Source: Rehmannia glutinosa
Lineage: Eukaryota; Streptophyta; Magnoliopsida; Lamiales; Orobanchaceae
Assembly: GCA_016081115.2 (NCBI GenBank)
Contig: CM071936.1
Location: forward strand, 76,981,262 to 77,045,261
Reading direction: 5' to 3'
DNA length: 64,000 bases
Below the pieces are notes generated by a model. That model did not search any database. It saw only the letters and a program-made list of their open reading frames with translations, and was not told the origin of the DNA. Positions 22,970-33,155 of this stretch are shown in pieces. Within the stretch, counting starts at the first letter, position 1, and the number at the start of each line of letters is the position of its first letter. A program made the translations under genes and the position numbers.

Positions 22970-23060
22970 TTTTTTTTTTTTTTTTTGAGTTACACACACA
23001 CACTTTGGGGATTGAACCCCTGACCTCCCACACACTTCATTTGTTCTACACAAAACGTGG
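22970..23060 (-). mobile_element. tRNA-derived SINE fragment with A tail (candidate)
   Basis: On the minus strand the stretch reads GGGAGGTCAGGGGTTCAATC, a good Pol III B-box context, then GTGTGTGTAACTC and 17 A residues. This is the end structure of plant tRNA-derived SINEs with poly(A) tails. The 5' part and target duplication were not delimited. Confidence 0.45.
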
Positions 23061-23209
23061 ACGTTAGGTGAAAACCTTAATATAATTTGGTTTGAAATTC
23101 CATGTGCAATCTAAACTCTGACTTTTATGTTAGACTCAGAAAGTTACACTACCATATTTTCCCAATTTCCTACTCTTTTTCCCTCCCATTTAATTTCACA
23201 CGGCACTCG

Positions 23210-23213
<4 letters not shown>

Positions 23214-23248
<35 letters not shown>
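23214..23248. repeat. (CT)n microsatellite
   Basis: About 17 CT units inside the 5' part of the CACTA, in a pyrimidine-rich region that could be a transcript leader. Confidence 0.9.
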
Positions 23249-23251
<3 letters not shown>

Positions 23252-23900
23252 CCGCTCTCCTGCCGCGCGATTCTCAGGCTTGTCGATCATCACCGTTCTC
23301 AGGCCCATCGTTCACCAGCGTCACGACTCTTGTCCTGCTCGGTCTCCACCGCTGATACTTATGAGCCCTAAATTTTTTTCTGTGTTAATTTCATTTAGTT
23401 TATCTTATCATTTTTTACAAAAAATGAGATATGTGGTGATTTTAACTTTATAGAAGTACAATATCAGTGATTGAGACTCGACTATGAAGGTTTTGTTCAA
23501 ACCAATTTTTGAGTTCTATTAATTGATGGCTTCTTTAACAATAGTTAATATTATTGCACTTTCGACAACTTCTGCATCAACACTTTCTTCTCAAACTTCC
23601 AATGACTGATTTATGATTTTTTTTTTCCCTATTTGCACAAAAGACTTACACAGCTTCTGTTGCTGCTACTATTGTTCTCTCTCTCTCCCTCACGTATCCA
23701 TTGACAAGGTTAGATCTATTCAGATTTCCTTTTTTTCATGTATTTAATTGGGTAGATATTAGAAATGGCCTAATTTTAAAGCACATGTTCAACTTTAGCC
23801 TCACTTATTCAAAAATTTCAAAAATAGCCTTTTTATTTGATAAAACCCCAAAATACCCCTTATACAAGATTGAAGGTAAACTAATGGTTTTCAAAGGTTT
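23249..23900 (+). other. CACTA 5' non-coding region up to the pararetrovirus
   Basis: No protein was recognised. The part at 23755-23880 contains AATGGCCTAATTTT, ACTTTAGCCT and AAATACCCCTTATA words that have diverged inverted counterparts at 40290-40405, on the other side of the pararetrovirus. Confidence 0.4.
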
Positions 23901-23915
23901 TAGGGGCCGTAAAAA

Positions 23916-23929
23916 TGGTATCAGAGCCT
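23916..23929 (+). other. Pararetroviral Met-tRNA primer binding site
   Basis: TGGTATCAGAGCCT matches the initiator Met-tRNA complement used by caulimovirids to start minus-strand DNA synthesis. It lies 52 bp before the first viral reading frame, the expected place. Confidence 0.75.
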
Positions 23930-23980
23930 AGGTTTATTAAGAACTTTTAGTTAAATTTATTATATTTATGTAATTAACAA

Positions 23981-24283
23981 TTGGTGAGGAGAAATTACTC
24001 CGAGATTATGGATCCGGACCGATGTCCGAGATGTACCCCTTACAGGACATATCGTCAAATATTGACGATGTATGCACAAGAACACCTTGACCAAGTTTCA
24101 TATTGGGAATACCAACATGAAGAAAAAGAACAGGCGAGGAGCCGACGGGAAACCTTAAGGCAATGCAAAATGCGAAAGCGAGAATATTATAGCGCGCTCG
24201 GATGCTTAACGGCACTATATGTTCACTTGATGAACCTTCAAGAAACGGTTCATGAAAATTCCCATCAGAACAATGATTCTTGA
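23981..24283 (+). CDS. Pararetroviral ORF1-like small protein
   Basis: An uninterrupted 100-codon frame just after the primer site. The product starts MVRRNYSEIMDPDRCPRC, holds a C-x2-C pair, a basic central part (QARSRRETLRQCKMRKRE) and a C-terminal helix-like stretch. It overlaps the next frame by about 11 bases, as expected of compact viral genomes translated by reinitiation or leaky scanning. I do not recognise its family. The first in-frame ATG is used; an internal ATG at MDPDRC is also possible. Confidence 0.55.
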   Translation: MVRRNYSEIMDPDRCPRCTPYRTYRQILTMYAQEHLDQVSYWEYQHEEKEQARSRRETLRQCKMRKREYYSALGCLTALYVHLMNLQETVHENSHQNNDS

Positions 24284-24501
24284 TGGAGTACCGGAGTGGA
24301 ACGAGATACTTCCAGATAAATCTAAGTTTTTCGAAGATCTTAGAGAAGTCTAGAAGACGGTGCGAATTATGCCAACCGCCATATTCATCTACGGCAAAGA
24401 CAAGTTCATCGATCCGAACCGGATGGAGACGATGGTGAAATATCGAAGGAAACTCTTGAACTCCTTCATGATATTGAAACGAGTCAAGAACGGAGGACAG
24501 C
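24273..24501 (+). pseudogene. Pararetroviral ORF2, 5' part (split by Sirevirus)
   Basis: Starts MILDGVPEWNEILPDKSK, overlapping the end of ORF1. One in-frame TAG near 24351 is followed by the same frame continuing to the Sirevirus edge at 24501. The remainder of the gene resumes at 33001. Its position resembles the small second gene that in some caulimovirids encodes a virion-associated protein, but no motif proves this. Confidence 0.45.
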
Positions 24502-25790
24502 TGTTAGTCCAAGTGGCTACAATAATCTAGAGGGGGTGAATAGATTATGCCGATTTTTCGCAAATCACCCTCTTTTTCGAAACAACGAGTAAATAACAAA
24601 AATGTAAATGCGGAAAATAAACAACACTCGTTGATTTAAAGAGGTTCAACCCACCTAGGGCCTAATCCTCTACCACCCCAGTATCTCCGGGATGGATTTC
24701 AAAAAAAGAAAGAAAAGATTTTATTAATTTACCAAAAATTAATACAACACCTTGAGGATTACCACAACCCTCCTTCACCACTTTGAGGATTACCACAATC
24801 CTCTTACACCACCTTGAGGATTACCACAACCCTCTTACAACACCTTTGAAGATTACCACAACCTTCAAACACCTATCACCTAGATCACCCAAGTGTATTC
24901 TTACCACAAGAATACTCACAAGGATGTCTTGTGTTGAATGATGACCAAAATCAAGATTACAACTCAATAATGATTGATACAATATGAGTGCAAGTGTAAT
25001 CAAGAATTGAAAGCCTAGACCTCTAATAAGTGCAAGTGAAAGTGCTTAGGCTAATACAACAAGATATATGAAAGTGTTTGCTCAATTGCTCTTTGCTTGT
25101 ATATTGTGTGTTATCTTGTTGCTAGAATGAAGCCTCTATTTATAGGAGAGGTCTTGGCTTTGATTTCCGACATTGGCTCTTCCTTGGGGAGTGATTTGCT
25201 GCAAAAGAAACCATTTAATATCATCAATATAGTCTGTTAGAAATCAATCCCACAAAATAGGGAAAAGTCATGCGAAAATGCAACTGGATAGTTCTTTGTC
25301 AAAAACAGGGGTTCACGGTCGCACAGAGATAAGATTGAAAAGAATTCTGCGAATTTTTTACACAGGGGGACCGGTCGAGGGGGTTCGACCGGTCGCCCTT
25401 GGTCTTGACCGGTTGGGGTGAGAGAAAATCGAAACAGAGAAGTCCGCACTGAGAGGGCACTCCGTGTGCACGGTCGCCGGGGGTCGACGGCCGCCTCACC
25501 GGTCGCCCACCCGGTCGACCCAGGTCGTCCTCCCCATTTTCTCTTACGTCCCATTTTTCTGTTTCAAAACTCAACTCAGTACGGGTTGCCCTATAGGGCG
25601 ACGGTCGAAACTGAAACAAAAGTGTTGTCCAATTTTAAATCGAATATTAACTTCAAGAAATACTCAGAAAAATAGTAAAAACATTTTAGATCGATCGGAA
25701 GTGTTGGGACAACATTTAGGGACATTGTTTTGGTATAAAAACTCATTTGAACAAAATCATCAAAATCATGATAAAAACATTTATCTAACA
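24502..25790 (-). repeat. 3' LTR of the first Sirevirus
   Basis: 1,289 bp with TGTTAG...CTAACA ends. It carries short CCTTGAGGATTACCACAACC repeats (24740-24870), a TATA box, and a GC island (25365-25535) with repeated CGACCGGTCG-like palindromes. It pairs with the LTR at 31711-33000. Confidence 0.92.
25133..25145 (-). promoter_or_regulatory. TATA box in 3' LTR
   Basis: The minus strand reads CTATAAATAGAGG, a canonical plant TATA box, conserved in the partner LTR. Confidence 0.7.
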
Positions 25791-25806
25791 AACTCCCCTT
25801 TTTGAT
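25791..25806 (-). other. Polypurine tract of the first Sirevirus
   Basis: The minus strand reads ATCAAAAAGGGGAGTT directly before the LTR start TGTTAG, where plus-strand DNA synthesis begins. The second Sirevirus has an almost identical tract. Confidence 0.85.
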
Positions 25807-26988
25807 GATTACAAACCAAAACAATTTTTAAGAGGGCGATTTGAAAAACAAAATAATTTTCCGGTTTATGAGTAAACTATCCGTTTAAAACATTTTACAA
25901 AAGCTCCCCTATCAACAAGCACATTAAGAAGAAATATAGCATAAGCTAGAAGCACAAGCTTTTACAAAATAAACAATAACTCCATGAGCTTAGAAGCTCC
26001 CCCTGTCACAAATACTTATTATCCATGCAAACAAGTTCATAAAACAATCATTGGACTGAGTTTTTTTCACAACTTATGGCCTTAATAAGCCATAGCTTGT
26101 AGCTTCTATCATGAGCTTTTATTAGCTTCTTTGAGCTAACGAGCCAATTTCCTGTTTCTCCCCCTTTGGAATCATCAAAAAGAATGTTAGGATGATAGAA
26201 ACATCATAGAAGTATATCAAAGTGCGCCAAAGAAATGGTTTATCAACCATTTAGCAATTTAGGCTTAAAAACCAAGGAAAATGAGAGAAATGAATCATGA
26301 AGAGTTCATACGCTCGTTTTGTTTCCCAAAACATGATCTCAATGAGTATTGAAGACTTGTGGAAGTGAGAGAATCATGTATAAGTTGAAATTTTCATTGT
26401 GACATTTCATCGAACACAATGTGTGCGTGAAAAATAAAAAGAGTTGTATATAGCCCTTGTAAATGATCCAAGCCAAAAAATTTCATCACCAATTCTCATC
26501 AAACATCATACAATACAACAATATAATTAAGCTCATCAAGATTATACGCAAGAAAATATCAAGAAATATACACGAAAGTCATAAACTCAAGGGTTCAACC
26601 CATTTGAGCAAAGTAAGGAAAATTCTTACCATTTGATCGGAAAAGATGAGCAATGATGATGATTAACAAGTTATATAAGGTCCAAGATATGAATTGAAGG
26701 CATGAAAATCAATTTTGAGTGAAAATTGTGTGCATTTGTCAAAGGGGACGAGAAATGGCAAAAAGAAGTAAAAATAGCATATGCTGAAGACAGAACGAAC
26801 TTAAACCAAAATTTTGCCTAGGGCGACCGGTCGTGGTTGAGGGCGACCGGTCGACGTTGAGGGCGACCGGTTGCCCTCAACCTCTTCAGCCCACTGTTCT
26901 GTCAAATTTTTCAAAATCCGAATTTTCAACCAAAAATCCGATTTTTCGCCCCTAAGTTTTAAAAACATGCAAAATGCAAACGTAGACC
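25807..26988 (-). other. 3' non-coding region of the first Sirevirus
   Basis: Non-coding between RNase H and the polypurine tract. A cluster of three GGGCGACCGG-type words lies at 26820-26875, matching the palindromic island of the LTR. A further purine-rich AGGGGGAGCTTC and AAAGGGGGAGAA on the minus strand near 26000 and 26160 look like extra polypurine tracts, a feature described for Sireviruses. Confidence 0.6.
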
Positions 26989-29009
26989 TCATTCAATATG
27001 CATTATGCCTAACCGAGCTCGTATTGACGCAAAAGTCTCGGAAGTTAGCGGTTTTGTAAAAATGTCCGCTAATTGATCTTGAGATGGCACAAACGATATC
27101 TCAATTTTTCGTTTTGAAACACAATCCCTTAGAAAATGATGTCGAATCTCAATATGTTTAGTACGGTTATGATGAACCGGGTTTTGAGCAATATTTATAG
27201 CGGATATATTATCACAAAAGATAGGTGCGTTTTCAAAAGAGCATTTGTAATCCGCTAAGGTTTGTTTCATCCAAAGAAGTTGAGTACAACAAAATGCGGC
27301 GGAAATATATTCGGCCGGCCGTTGAAAGAGAAACACGATTTTGCTTCTTTGAAAACCAAGAAACTAGGCAATCGCTAAAATTGATTGACATGATCAGGAA
27401 GTACTTTTCCGATCATCAATATTACCCGCATAGTCCGAATCACTATAACCTTTAAGAGAAAAATTTTCATTCTTTGGATAAAATAAACCATATTGAATAG
27501 TGCCTTTCAAATATCGAAAAATCCGTTTAACGGCACTCATATGAGATTCTTTTGGATTGCTTTGAAAACGAGCACATAGGCATACGGCATGAAGAATGTC
27601 CGGTCTACTAGCGGTTAAATAAAGTAAACTACCAATCATACTCGATACTTGGATTCATCAACCGTCTTGCCTTTTTCATCTTTGTCAATTTTGACATTGG
27701 TTGCCATAGAGTCGAGGCGGTTCTTCCTTCTTCAATGCCGAACTTCTTCAAAAGTTCTTTTGTATACTTTGATTGCGAAATATAAATGCCTTCTTGGCAT
27801 TGCTTAATTTGAAGTCCAAGGAAGAAGTTTAGCTCCCCCATCATACTCATCTCGAATTCACCTTGCATTAACTTGGAGAATTTCTTGCACAAAGATTCAT
27901 TAGTAACACCAAAGATAATATCATCAACATAAATTTGCACAAGTAAACAATCTTGCCCTTTTTCAAAAACAAAGAGAGTAGTATCAACTTTACCTCTTGT
28001 AAACCATTTTGCAAAAGAAAAGAGCTAAGTCTATCATACCATGCACGGGGTGCTTGTTTTAAACCATACAAAGCCTTTTTAAGTTTAAAAACATCATTAG
28101 GCCTAGAAAAATTTTCAAACCCCGGAGGTTGTTTTACATAGACTTCTTCTTGAATAATACCATTTAAGAAAGCGGATTTAACATCCATTTGGTAAAGTTT
28201 GAAATTTTTGAAACAAGAATAGGCAAGTAAAATACGAATAGCTTCTAAACGCTACTGGTGCAAAAGTTTCATCATAGTCAATACCTTCTTCTTGACAATA
28301 CCCTTGAGCTACTAACCTTGCCTTATTTCGAACAATGTTGCCTTGATCATCAAGTTTGTTAGGAATACCCATTTTGTACCAATAATTGTTTGAGATGGAG
28401 GACAAGGTACTAATTCCCATACATCATTTCTTTCAAATTGATTCAACTCCTCTTGCATTTCCAAAAACCAATCTTCATCCTCAATAGCTTCCTTAGCATT
28501 TTAGGCTAGGCTCTTTTTGAGAAATAAGAGCTTTCTCGGCAAAATTCCTTCGAGTCATTACTTTATCAAGAGGATCACCAATAATAAGATCTTTTGGGTG
28601 ATCTCCTTAAATTTCAATGCAACGGGAAGATCCGAGATATCACCTCTATCTTCTTGAGGACCATTTGAAGTGGACGGTTGATCATTTGATGTAGACGGTT
28701 GATTATCAATTTGAACAATTTGTTCAATAATATCTTCCTCATCACTTTCATCATTAGGAATTCTTTCAACTCCGAAGCTTCATTGAATTTAACATGGATG
28801 GATTCTTCAACAACTCCACTAGTCTTATTGTAAACCCGATATGCTTTGCTTTTTGTTGAATATCCCATAAATATCCCTTCATCGGCCTTAGGATCAAGTT
28901 TGTCCAATTGATCCTTGGTATTCAAAATAAAGCATTTGCAACCAAATATTTTGAAATAACTAATATTTGGAGTTCTACCTTTCCAAAGCTCATATGGAGT
29001 TTTATTCAT
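26989..29009 (-). pseudogene. Copia reverse transcriptase and RNase H
   Basis: Copies the element's RNA to DNA and removes the RNA strand. In order: the integrase C-terminal text (KTPYELWKGRTPN, GCKCF, FMGYS), RT start with NKARLVAQGYCQEEGIDYDETFAPVA, DVKSAFLNG, KALYGLKQAPRAWY, the catalytic QIYVDDIIFG, MGELNFFLGLQI, then GSLLYLTASRPDI, SDYAGN and the C-terminal TKHIEIRHHFLRD and DQLADIFTKPL of copia RNase H. Catalytic YVDD is intact. Breaks occur near 28610, 28240, 27990, 27640 and 27360, so no complete enzyme is encoded as the sequence stands. Some breaks may be assembly indels, given the young LTRs. Confidence 0.88.
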
Positions 29010-29053
29010 TTTAGGACGAATATAAACTCGGTTAATGACATAGCAAGCGGTAC

Positions 29054-30028
29054 TTACGGCTTCGGCCCAAAAATACTTTGAAGTGAAAATTCATTGAGCA
29101 TGGACCGACTCATTTCTTGTAATGTTCGATTTTTCCGTTCGGCTACTCCATTTTGTTGAGGTGTCCTTGGAGCCGAGAAATTATGAGCATATCCTTTGGT
29201 TTCACAAAATACTCTAAATTCACCGTCAAATTCTCCACCTCGATCGCTTCGAATAGACTTGATAGTATCTTCTTTTTCATTCTCAATAAGTCTACACAAC
29301 TTAACAAACTCATTAACGGCATCGTTTTTATTGGTAAGAAAAAGAGCCCAAGTATATCTTGAATAATCATCGACTATAACAAAAGTGTAATGTTTTCCAC
29401 TTAGACTAGCCAGACCAATATCCCCGTACAAATCAAGGTGAAGCATTTGTAGGGGTTTGGTTGTGGAAATTTCATTTTTGGGCTTAAAACTACTTTTAAC
29501 TAATTTGTTCTTTTGACAAGTGTCACATAAGCCAAGATTTTCAAAATTCAATTTGGGTAGTCCTTTCACATGTTGGTTTTTGTAAATATTTTTCAAATTC
29601 TTGTATCCAACATGTCCAAGTCGCCTATGCCATAAACTAGTTAAATCATTATTGGCGACTAAACAAGAAACATTTTGACTAACCAAATCACTTGTACAAA
29701 TTTTGTAAAGATTGCCTTTTCTATTTGCTTCACAAATAATTTCACCATTTTTAAGAATAAGGCATTTTTCTTTATTAAAGGAAACATCATATTTTGAATC
29801 ACAAAGTTGGCTAACACTTATCAAATTAAACTTAAGCCCTTCAACTAATAGAACATTACTAAGAGAGAAAGAAGAGTTACCAATTTCTCCATTTCCAAGA
29901 ATTTTTCCTTTGCCATTGCCGAACATGACCATACCCTCTTCTTGGAGCTTGATGTTGGTAAAAAGTTCTCTCCTCCCGGTCATATGGCGTGAACATCCGC
30001 TGTCCACGAGCCATTTTGAATCTTCCAT
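29054..30028 (-). CDS. Copia protease and integrase (uninterrupted segment)
   Basis: A 324-codon open segment of pol. Residues 6-18 read WLVDSGCSRHMTG, the aspartic protease active site. Residues 130-175 hold the zinc-binding HRRLGH...LCDTCQKNK of integrase, followed by the catalytic core with HLDLYGD, SIRSDRGGEF and QQNGVAERKNRTL, which supply the D, D and E residues. The order protease then integrase marks Ty1/copia. In the element it would be part of a longer polyprotein: the start used here is internal, and the frame breaks at 29054 before the RT part. Confidence 0.9.
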   Translation of the reverse strand: MEDSKWLVDSGCSRHMTGRRELFTNIKLQEEGMVMFGNGKGKILGNGEIGNSSFSLSNVLLVEGLKFNLISVSQLCDSKYDVSFNKEKCLILKNGEIICEANRKGNLYKICTSDLVSQNVSCLVANNDLTSLWHRRLGHVGYKNLKNIYKNQHVKGLPKLNFENLGLCDTCQKNKLVKSSFKPKNEISTTKPLQMLHLDLYGDIGLASLSGKHYTFVIVDDYSRYTWALFLTNKNDAVNEFVKLCRLIENEKEDTIKSIRSDRGGEFDGEFRVFCETKGYAHNFSAPRTPQQNGVAERKNRTLQEMSRSMLNEFSLQSIFGPKP

Positions 30029-30049
30029 TGTGGTTATGGCCCCTATTAC

Positions 30050-30715
30050 CTACAAAAGAGTTTCTTTTAGGTACCCTATAATTTTGGGGTCCATGGGGTT
30101 AGTCTTGAGACCTTTGGGTCTCCAAACATGTCTTGAGCTATTTCTCAATTTGCAATTATTAGCATAATGTCCAACTTTGCCACAATAAAAACAAGTAGGA
30201 GTATTATAATTATTAGCACGTACAAAAGTCGGACCTTGGTTATTTTTCTTAAAAACACTTTGAAATGGCTTATAACCAAGTCCCGATTTGGAATGCTCAC
30301 CTCTTTGTGCATCTAAAATTTTTGTGACTTTATCCGTACTTATGTTGAAACGATGCACGTCATTTTTCAAACATTCAATATCTTTTGTGAGCGATTCCTT
30401 TTCGGTTTCAAGAGAATGAATTCTAGTAAGAGTAAGAGCATGAGCTTTGTCTAAAGATTCATAAGAGGTAAATAATTTTTCCTTTTCAACCTTAATCTCC
30501 TTATGCTCCTTTTTCAAATTTTTGTATTTAACGATTAAATTTTGAAACTCAATTTGCAATTCATCAAAATCACATTGCAAGTCATCAACTATGGAGGAAG
30601 TAGAAGAATTTGAGTGTACCTCATTGTTTTCATCGTCTATAGCCATGAGACCGTGTTCGGTTTCTCCTTCCTCATCGGTTTTCGAGTAGTTCATCCCATG
30701 TTTTGACTTCCGCAT
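30050..30715 (-). CDS. Sirevirus coiled-coil and second zinc-knuckle segment of gag-pol
   Basis: A 221-codon open segment between gag and protease. Residues 45-150 are a heptad-rich coiled coil (CDFDELQIEFQNLIVKYKN, then EKEKLFTSYESLDKAHAL). Residues 176-189 read CFYCGKVGHYANNC, an intact C-x2-C-x4-H-x4-C zinc knuckle for RNA binding. A coiled coil plus an extra knuckle in this place is a hallmark of plant Sireviruses. The frame overlaps the end of the gag pieces, so it is likely part of one polyprotein broken by a shift. Confidence 0.8.
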   Translation of the reverse strand: MRKSKHGMNYSKTDEEGETEHGLMAIDDENNEVHSNSSTSSIVDDLQCDFDELQIEFQNLIVKYKNLKKEHKEIKVEKEKLFTSYESLDKAHALTLTRIHSLETEKESLTKDIECLKNDVHRFNISTDKVTKILDAQRGEHSKSGLGYKPFQSVFKKNNQGPTFVRANNYNTPTCFYCGKVGHYANNCKLRNSSRHVWRPKGLKTNPMDPKIIGYLKETLL

Positions 30716-31654
30716 TTAGAGCCTTCTTTTTGTGAAAGGCTTCCTTTTCTTTTGCTCCTCTTCATCGAGCTTTGGGCAATCGGCAATGAAGTGCCGGGTT
30801 TTCCGCATTTAAAGCAAGCATTATCTCTTGGTTTTCTTGCTTTATTTTTATTCACAAATTTTGCAAATTTTCGAACAAGTGCGGCCGTCTCCTCATCATC
30901 ATCATCATTATCATAGTATGCATTATTAGAAGAAGAAGCAAGACCTTTAGGAATAATTTGCATACCCGATTGATTTGTGGATGGTTTGGAATTTTTCCTC
31001 TCCTTGAGATAGACTTCATAGATGAGTAGGTTTCCAATAAGCTCATCAAACTTGAGTGTCTCAAGATTTTGTGCCTCCGTGATTGCCGTTACTTTTTCGG
31101 ACCATGAGCCGGGAAGTGCATTTAGTACCTTGGTCACCTTGTCTTCTTCGGAGATGACTTTCCCGAGGGCCACAAGAGGATTGACAATATTGTCAAGCCT
31201 TTCCACCATTTTGGAGATGCTTTCGCCATCATACATGTTAAAGTTTTGAAGTCTTTAACAAGCATGGTCTTTCTTGCTTGCTTGACTTTCTTAGTCCCTT
31301 CATAGATTGTCTCCAATTTTTCCCAAACCTCATGTGCCGACCTTATGCCTCTTATGCGATTGTACTCGGTAGCGGTAAGAGAACAATGCAAAATATTTAA
31401 GGCCTTACCGTTTTAGAGAAAGCCTTTCTTGTCGTTTTCATCAAACTCCTTGAAAGGTTTAGGAGCCAAGGTGCCATCCTCCGATTTCTTTGTTGGTTGA
31501 TCAACTCCTTCAATGACCACATTCCAAATGTCGAACCCGCACCCTTGTAGGAAGCACTCCATACGGTCTTTCCAAAAAGCGTAGTTGTTGGCGTCGAATA
31601 GTGGTGGCTTATTGGTAGAGGCGCGGTGGTGAGATGAGCATCATTTGTAGCCAT
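30691..31654 (-). pseudogene. Copia gag with first zinc knuckle, frameshifted
   Basis: Nucleocapsid-type gag that would package element RNA. The start MATNDAHLTTA lies about 56 bp inside the LTR. The core reads NGKALNILHCSLTATEYNRI, AHEVWEKLETIYEGTKKVKQ, LVALGKVISEEDKVTKVLNA and SWSEKVTAITEAQ, the usual copia gag (UBN2-type) pattern. An acidic run follows (DNDDDDEE). The knuckle begins CFKCGKPG but a shift removes the His and last Cys. A stop near 31413 and shifts near 31600, 31240 and 30790 break the gene. Confidence 0.82.
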
Positions 31655-31691
31655 GGATCTTTCCTCTTTACTCGGAACGAGCTATCCAAAG

Positions 31692-31710
31692 AGTTTGGCT
31701 CGATACCACT
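31692..31710 (-). other. Primer binding site of the first Sirevirus
   Basis: The minus strand reads AGTGGTATCGAGCCAAACT right inside the 5' LTR. It matches the Met-tRNA site TGGTATCAGAGCC apart from one missing base. Confidence 0.75.
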
Positions 31711-33000
31711 TGTTAGTCCAAGTGGCTACAATAATCTAGAGGGGGTGAATAGATTATGCCGATTTTTCGCAAATCACCCTCTTTTTCGAAACAACGAGTA
31801 AATAACAAAAATGTAAATGCGGAAAATAAACAACACTCGTTGATTTAAAGAGGTTCAACCCACCTAGGGCCTAATCCTCTACCACCCCAAAGATCTCCAG
31901 GGATGGATTTCAAAAAAGAAAGAAAAGATTTTATTAATTTACCAAAAATTAATACAACACCTTGAGGATTACCACAACCCTCCTTCACCACTTTGAGGAT
32001 TCACAATCCTCTTACACCACCTTGAGGATTACCACAACCCTCTTACAACACCTTTGAAGATTACCACAACCTTCAAACACCTATCACCTAGATCACCCAA
32101 GTGTATTCTTACCACAAGAATACTCACAAGGATGTCTTGTGTTGAATGATGACCAAAATCAAGATTACAACTCAATAATGATTGATACAATATGAGTGCA
32201 AGTGTAATCAAGAATTGAAAGCCTAGACCTCTAATAAGTGCAAGTGAAAGTGCTTAGGCTAATACAACAAGATATATGAAAGTGTTTGCTCAATTGCTCT
32301 TTGCTTGTATATTGTGTGTTATCTTGTTGCTAGAATGAAGCCTCTATTTATAGGAGAGGTCTTGGCTTTGATTTCCAGACATTGGCTCTTCCTGGGGAGT
32401 GATTTGCTGCAAAAGAAACCATTTAATATCATCAATATAGTGTTAGAAATCAATCCCACAAAATAGGGAAAAGTCATCGAAAAATGCAACGGATAGTTTT
32501 CCAAAACAGGGGTTCGGCCGGCGTCGCACAGAGATAAGATTGAAAAGAATTCTGCGAATTTTTACACAGGGGGACCGGTCGAGGGGGGGTTCGACCGGTC
32601 GCCCTTGGTCTTGACCGGTTGGGGTTGAGAGAAAATCGAAAACAGAAGTCCGCACTTGAGAGGGCACTCCTGTGTACCGGCCGCCCAGGGGGGTCGACCG
32701 TCGCCTCACCGGCCGCCCACCCGGGTCGACCGGTCGCCCTCCCCATTTTCTCTTACGTCCCATTTTCGGTTTCAAAACTCAACTCAGGTACGGGTTGCCC
32801 TATAGGGCGACCGGTCGAGCCTGAAACAAAAGTGTTGTCCAATTTTAAATCGAATATTAACTTCAAGAAATACTCCGAAAAATAGTAAAAACATTTTAGA
32901 TCGATCGGAAGTGTTGGGACAACATTTAGGGACATTGTTTTGGTATAAAAACTCATTTGAACAAAATCATCAAAATCATGATAAAAACATTTATCTAACA
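31711..33000 (-). repeat. 5' LTR of the first Sirevirus
   Basis: 1,290 bp with TGTTAG...CTAACA ends, nearly identical to the LTR at 24502-25790. Differences are few in the AT-rich parts and dense in the GC island (32515-32740). It drives transcription on the minus strand. Confidence 0.92.
32341..32353 (-). promoter_or_regulatory. TATA box in 5' LTR
   Basis: CTATAAATAGAGG on the minus strand, the same word and position as in the partner LTR; this copy would be the active promoter of the element. Confidence 0.75.
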
Positions 33001-33150
33001 AGGCCGAGTTCTTCCGGAGAAAAGAAGCGTATAGATTTCGGAACAGTACCCTATTTACACCAAAAAGGGAAACCAACCGAAGTTATACGAAATATGACAG
33101 ATGAGGAGAAGCTCATTGCTCTAATCAAAGGAAAATCTATCAAAAATTAA
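33001..33150 (+). pseudogene. Pararetroviral ORF2, 3' part
   Basis: Resumes immediately after the Sirevirus. It reads IDFGTVPYLHQKGKPTEVIR, then DEEKLIALIKGKSIKN and a stop, five bases before the coat protein frame. This piece and the one at 24273-24501 are inferred to be one gene because they lie at the two edges of the insertion and in the right place between ORF1 and the coat gene. The exact junction is uncertain because no target duplication is visible. Confidence 0.45.
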
Positions 33151-33155
33151 AAAAG

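Larger units (their letters stand above)
24502..33000 (-). mobile_element. Full-length Sirevirus (Ty1/copia) with two LTRs
   Basis: An 8.5 kb element on the minus strand: 5' LTR 31711-33000, primer site, gag with zinc knuckle, coiled-coil plus second zinc knuckle, protease-integrase, RT-RNase H, about 1.2 kb of non-coding sequence, polypurine tract, 3' LTR 24502-25790. Protease before integrase before RT is the Ty1/copia order. The coiled coil and additional knuckle between gag and protease, and the palindrome-rich LTR and 3' region, point to the Sirevirus lineage. The LTRs are nearly identical outside a GC-rich island, so the insertion is recent. The bases outside the LTRs (ACAGC and AGGCC) do not form a target duplication. 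Confidence 0.9.

Noticed and set aside
23102..23453. Possible signal-peptide protein with a Leu/Ser run
   Set aside because: The run is translated (CT)n microsatellite; no domain follows.
23916..23929. Primer site as evidence for another copia LTR ending at 23915
   Set aside because: No matching LTR precedes it, and the downstream genes are caulimovirid without integrase.
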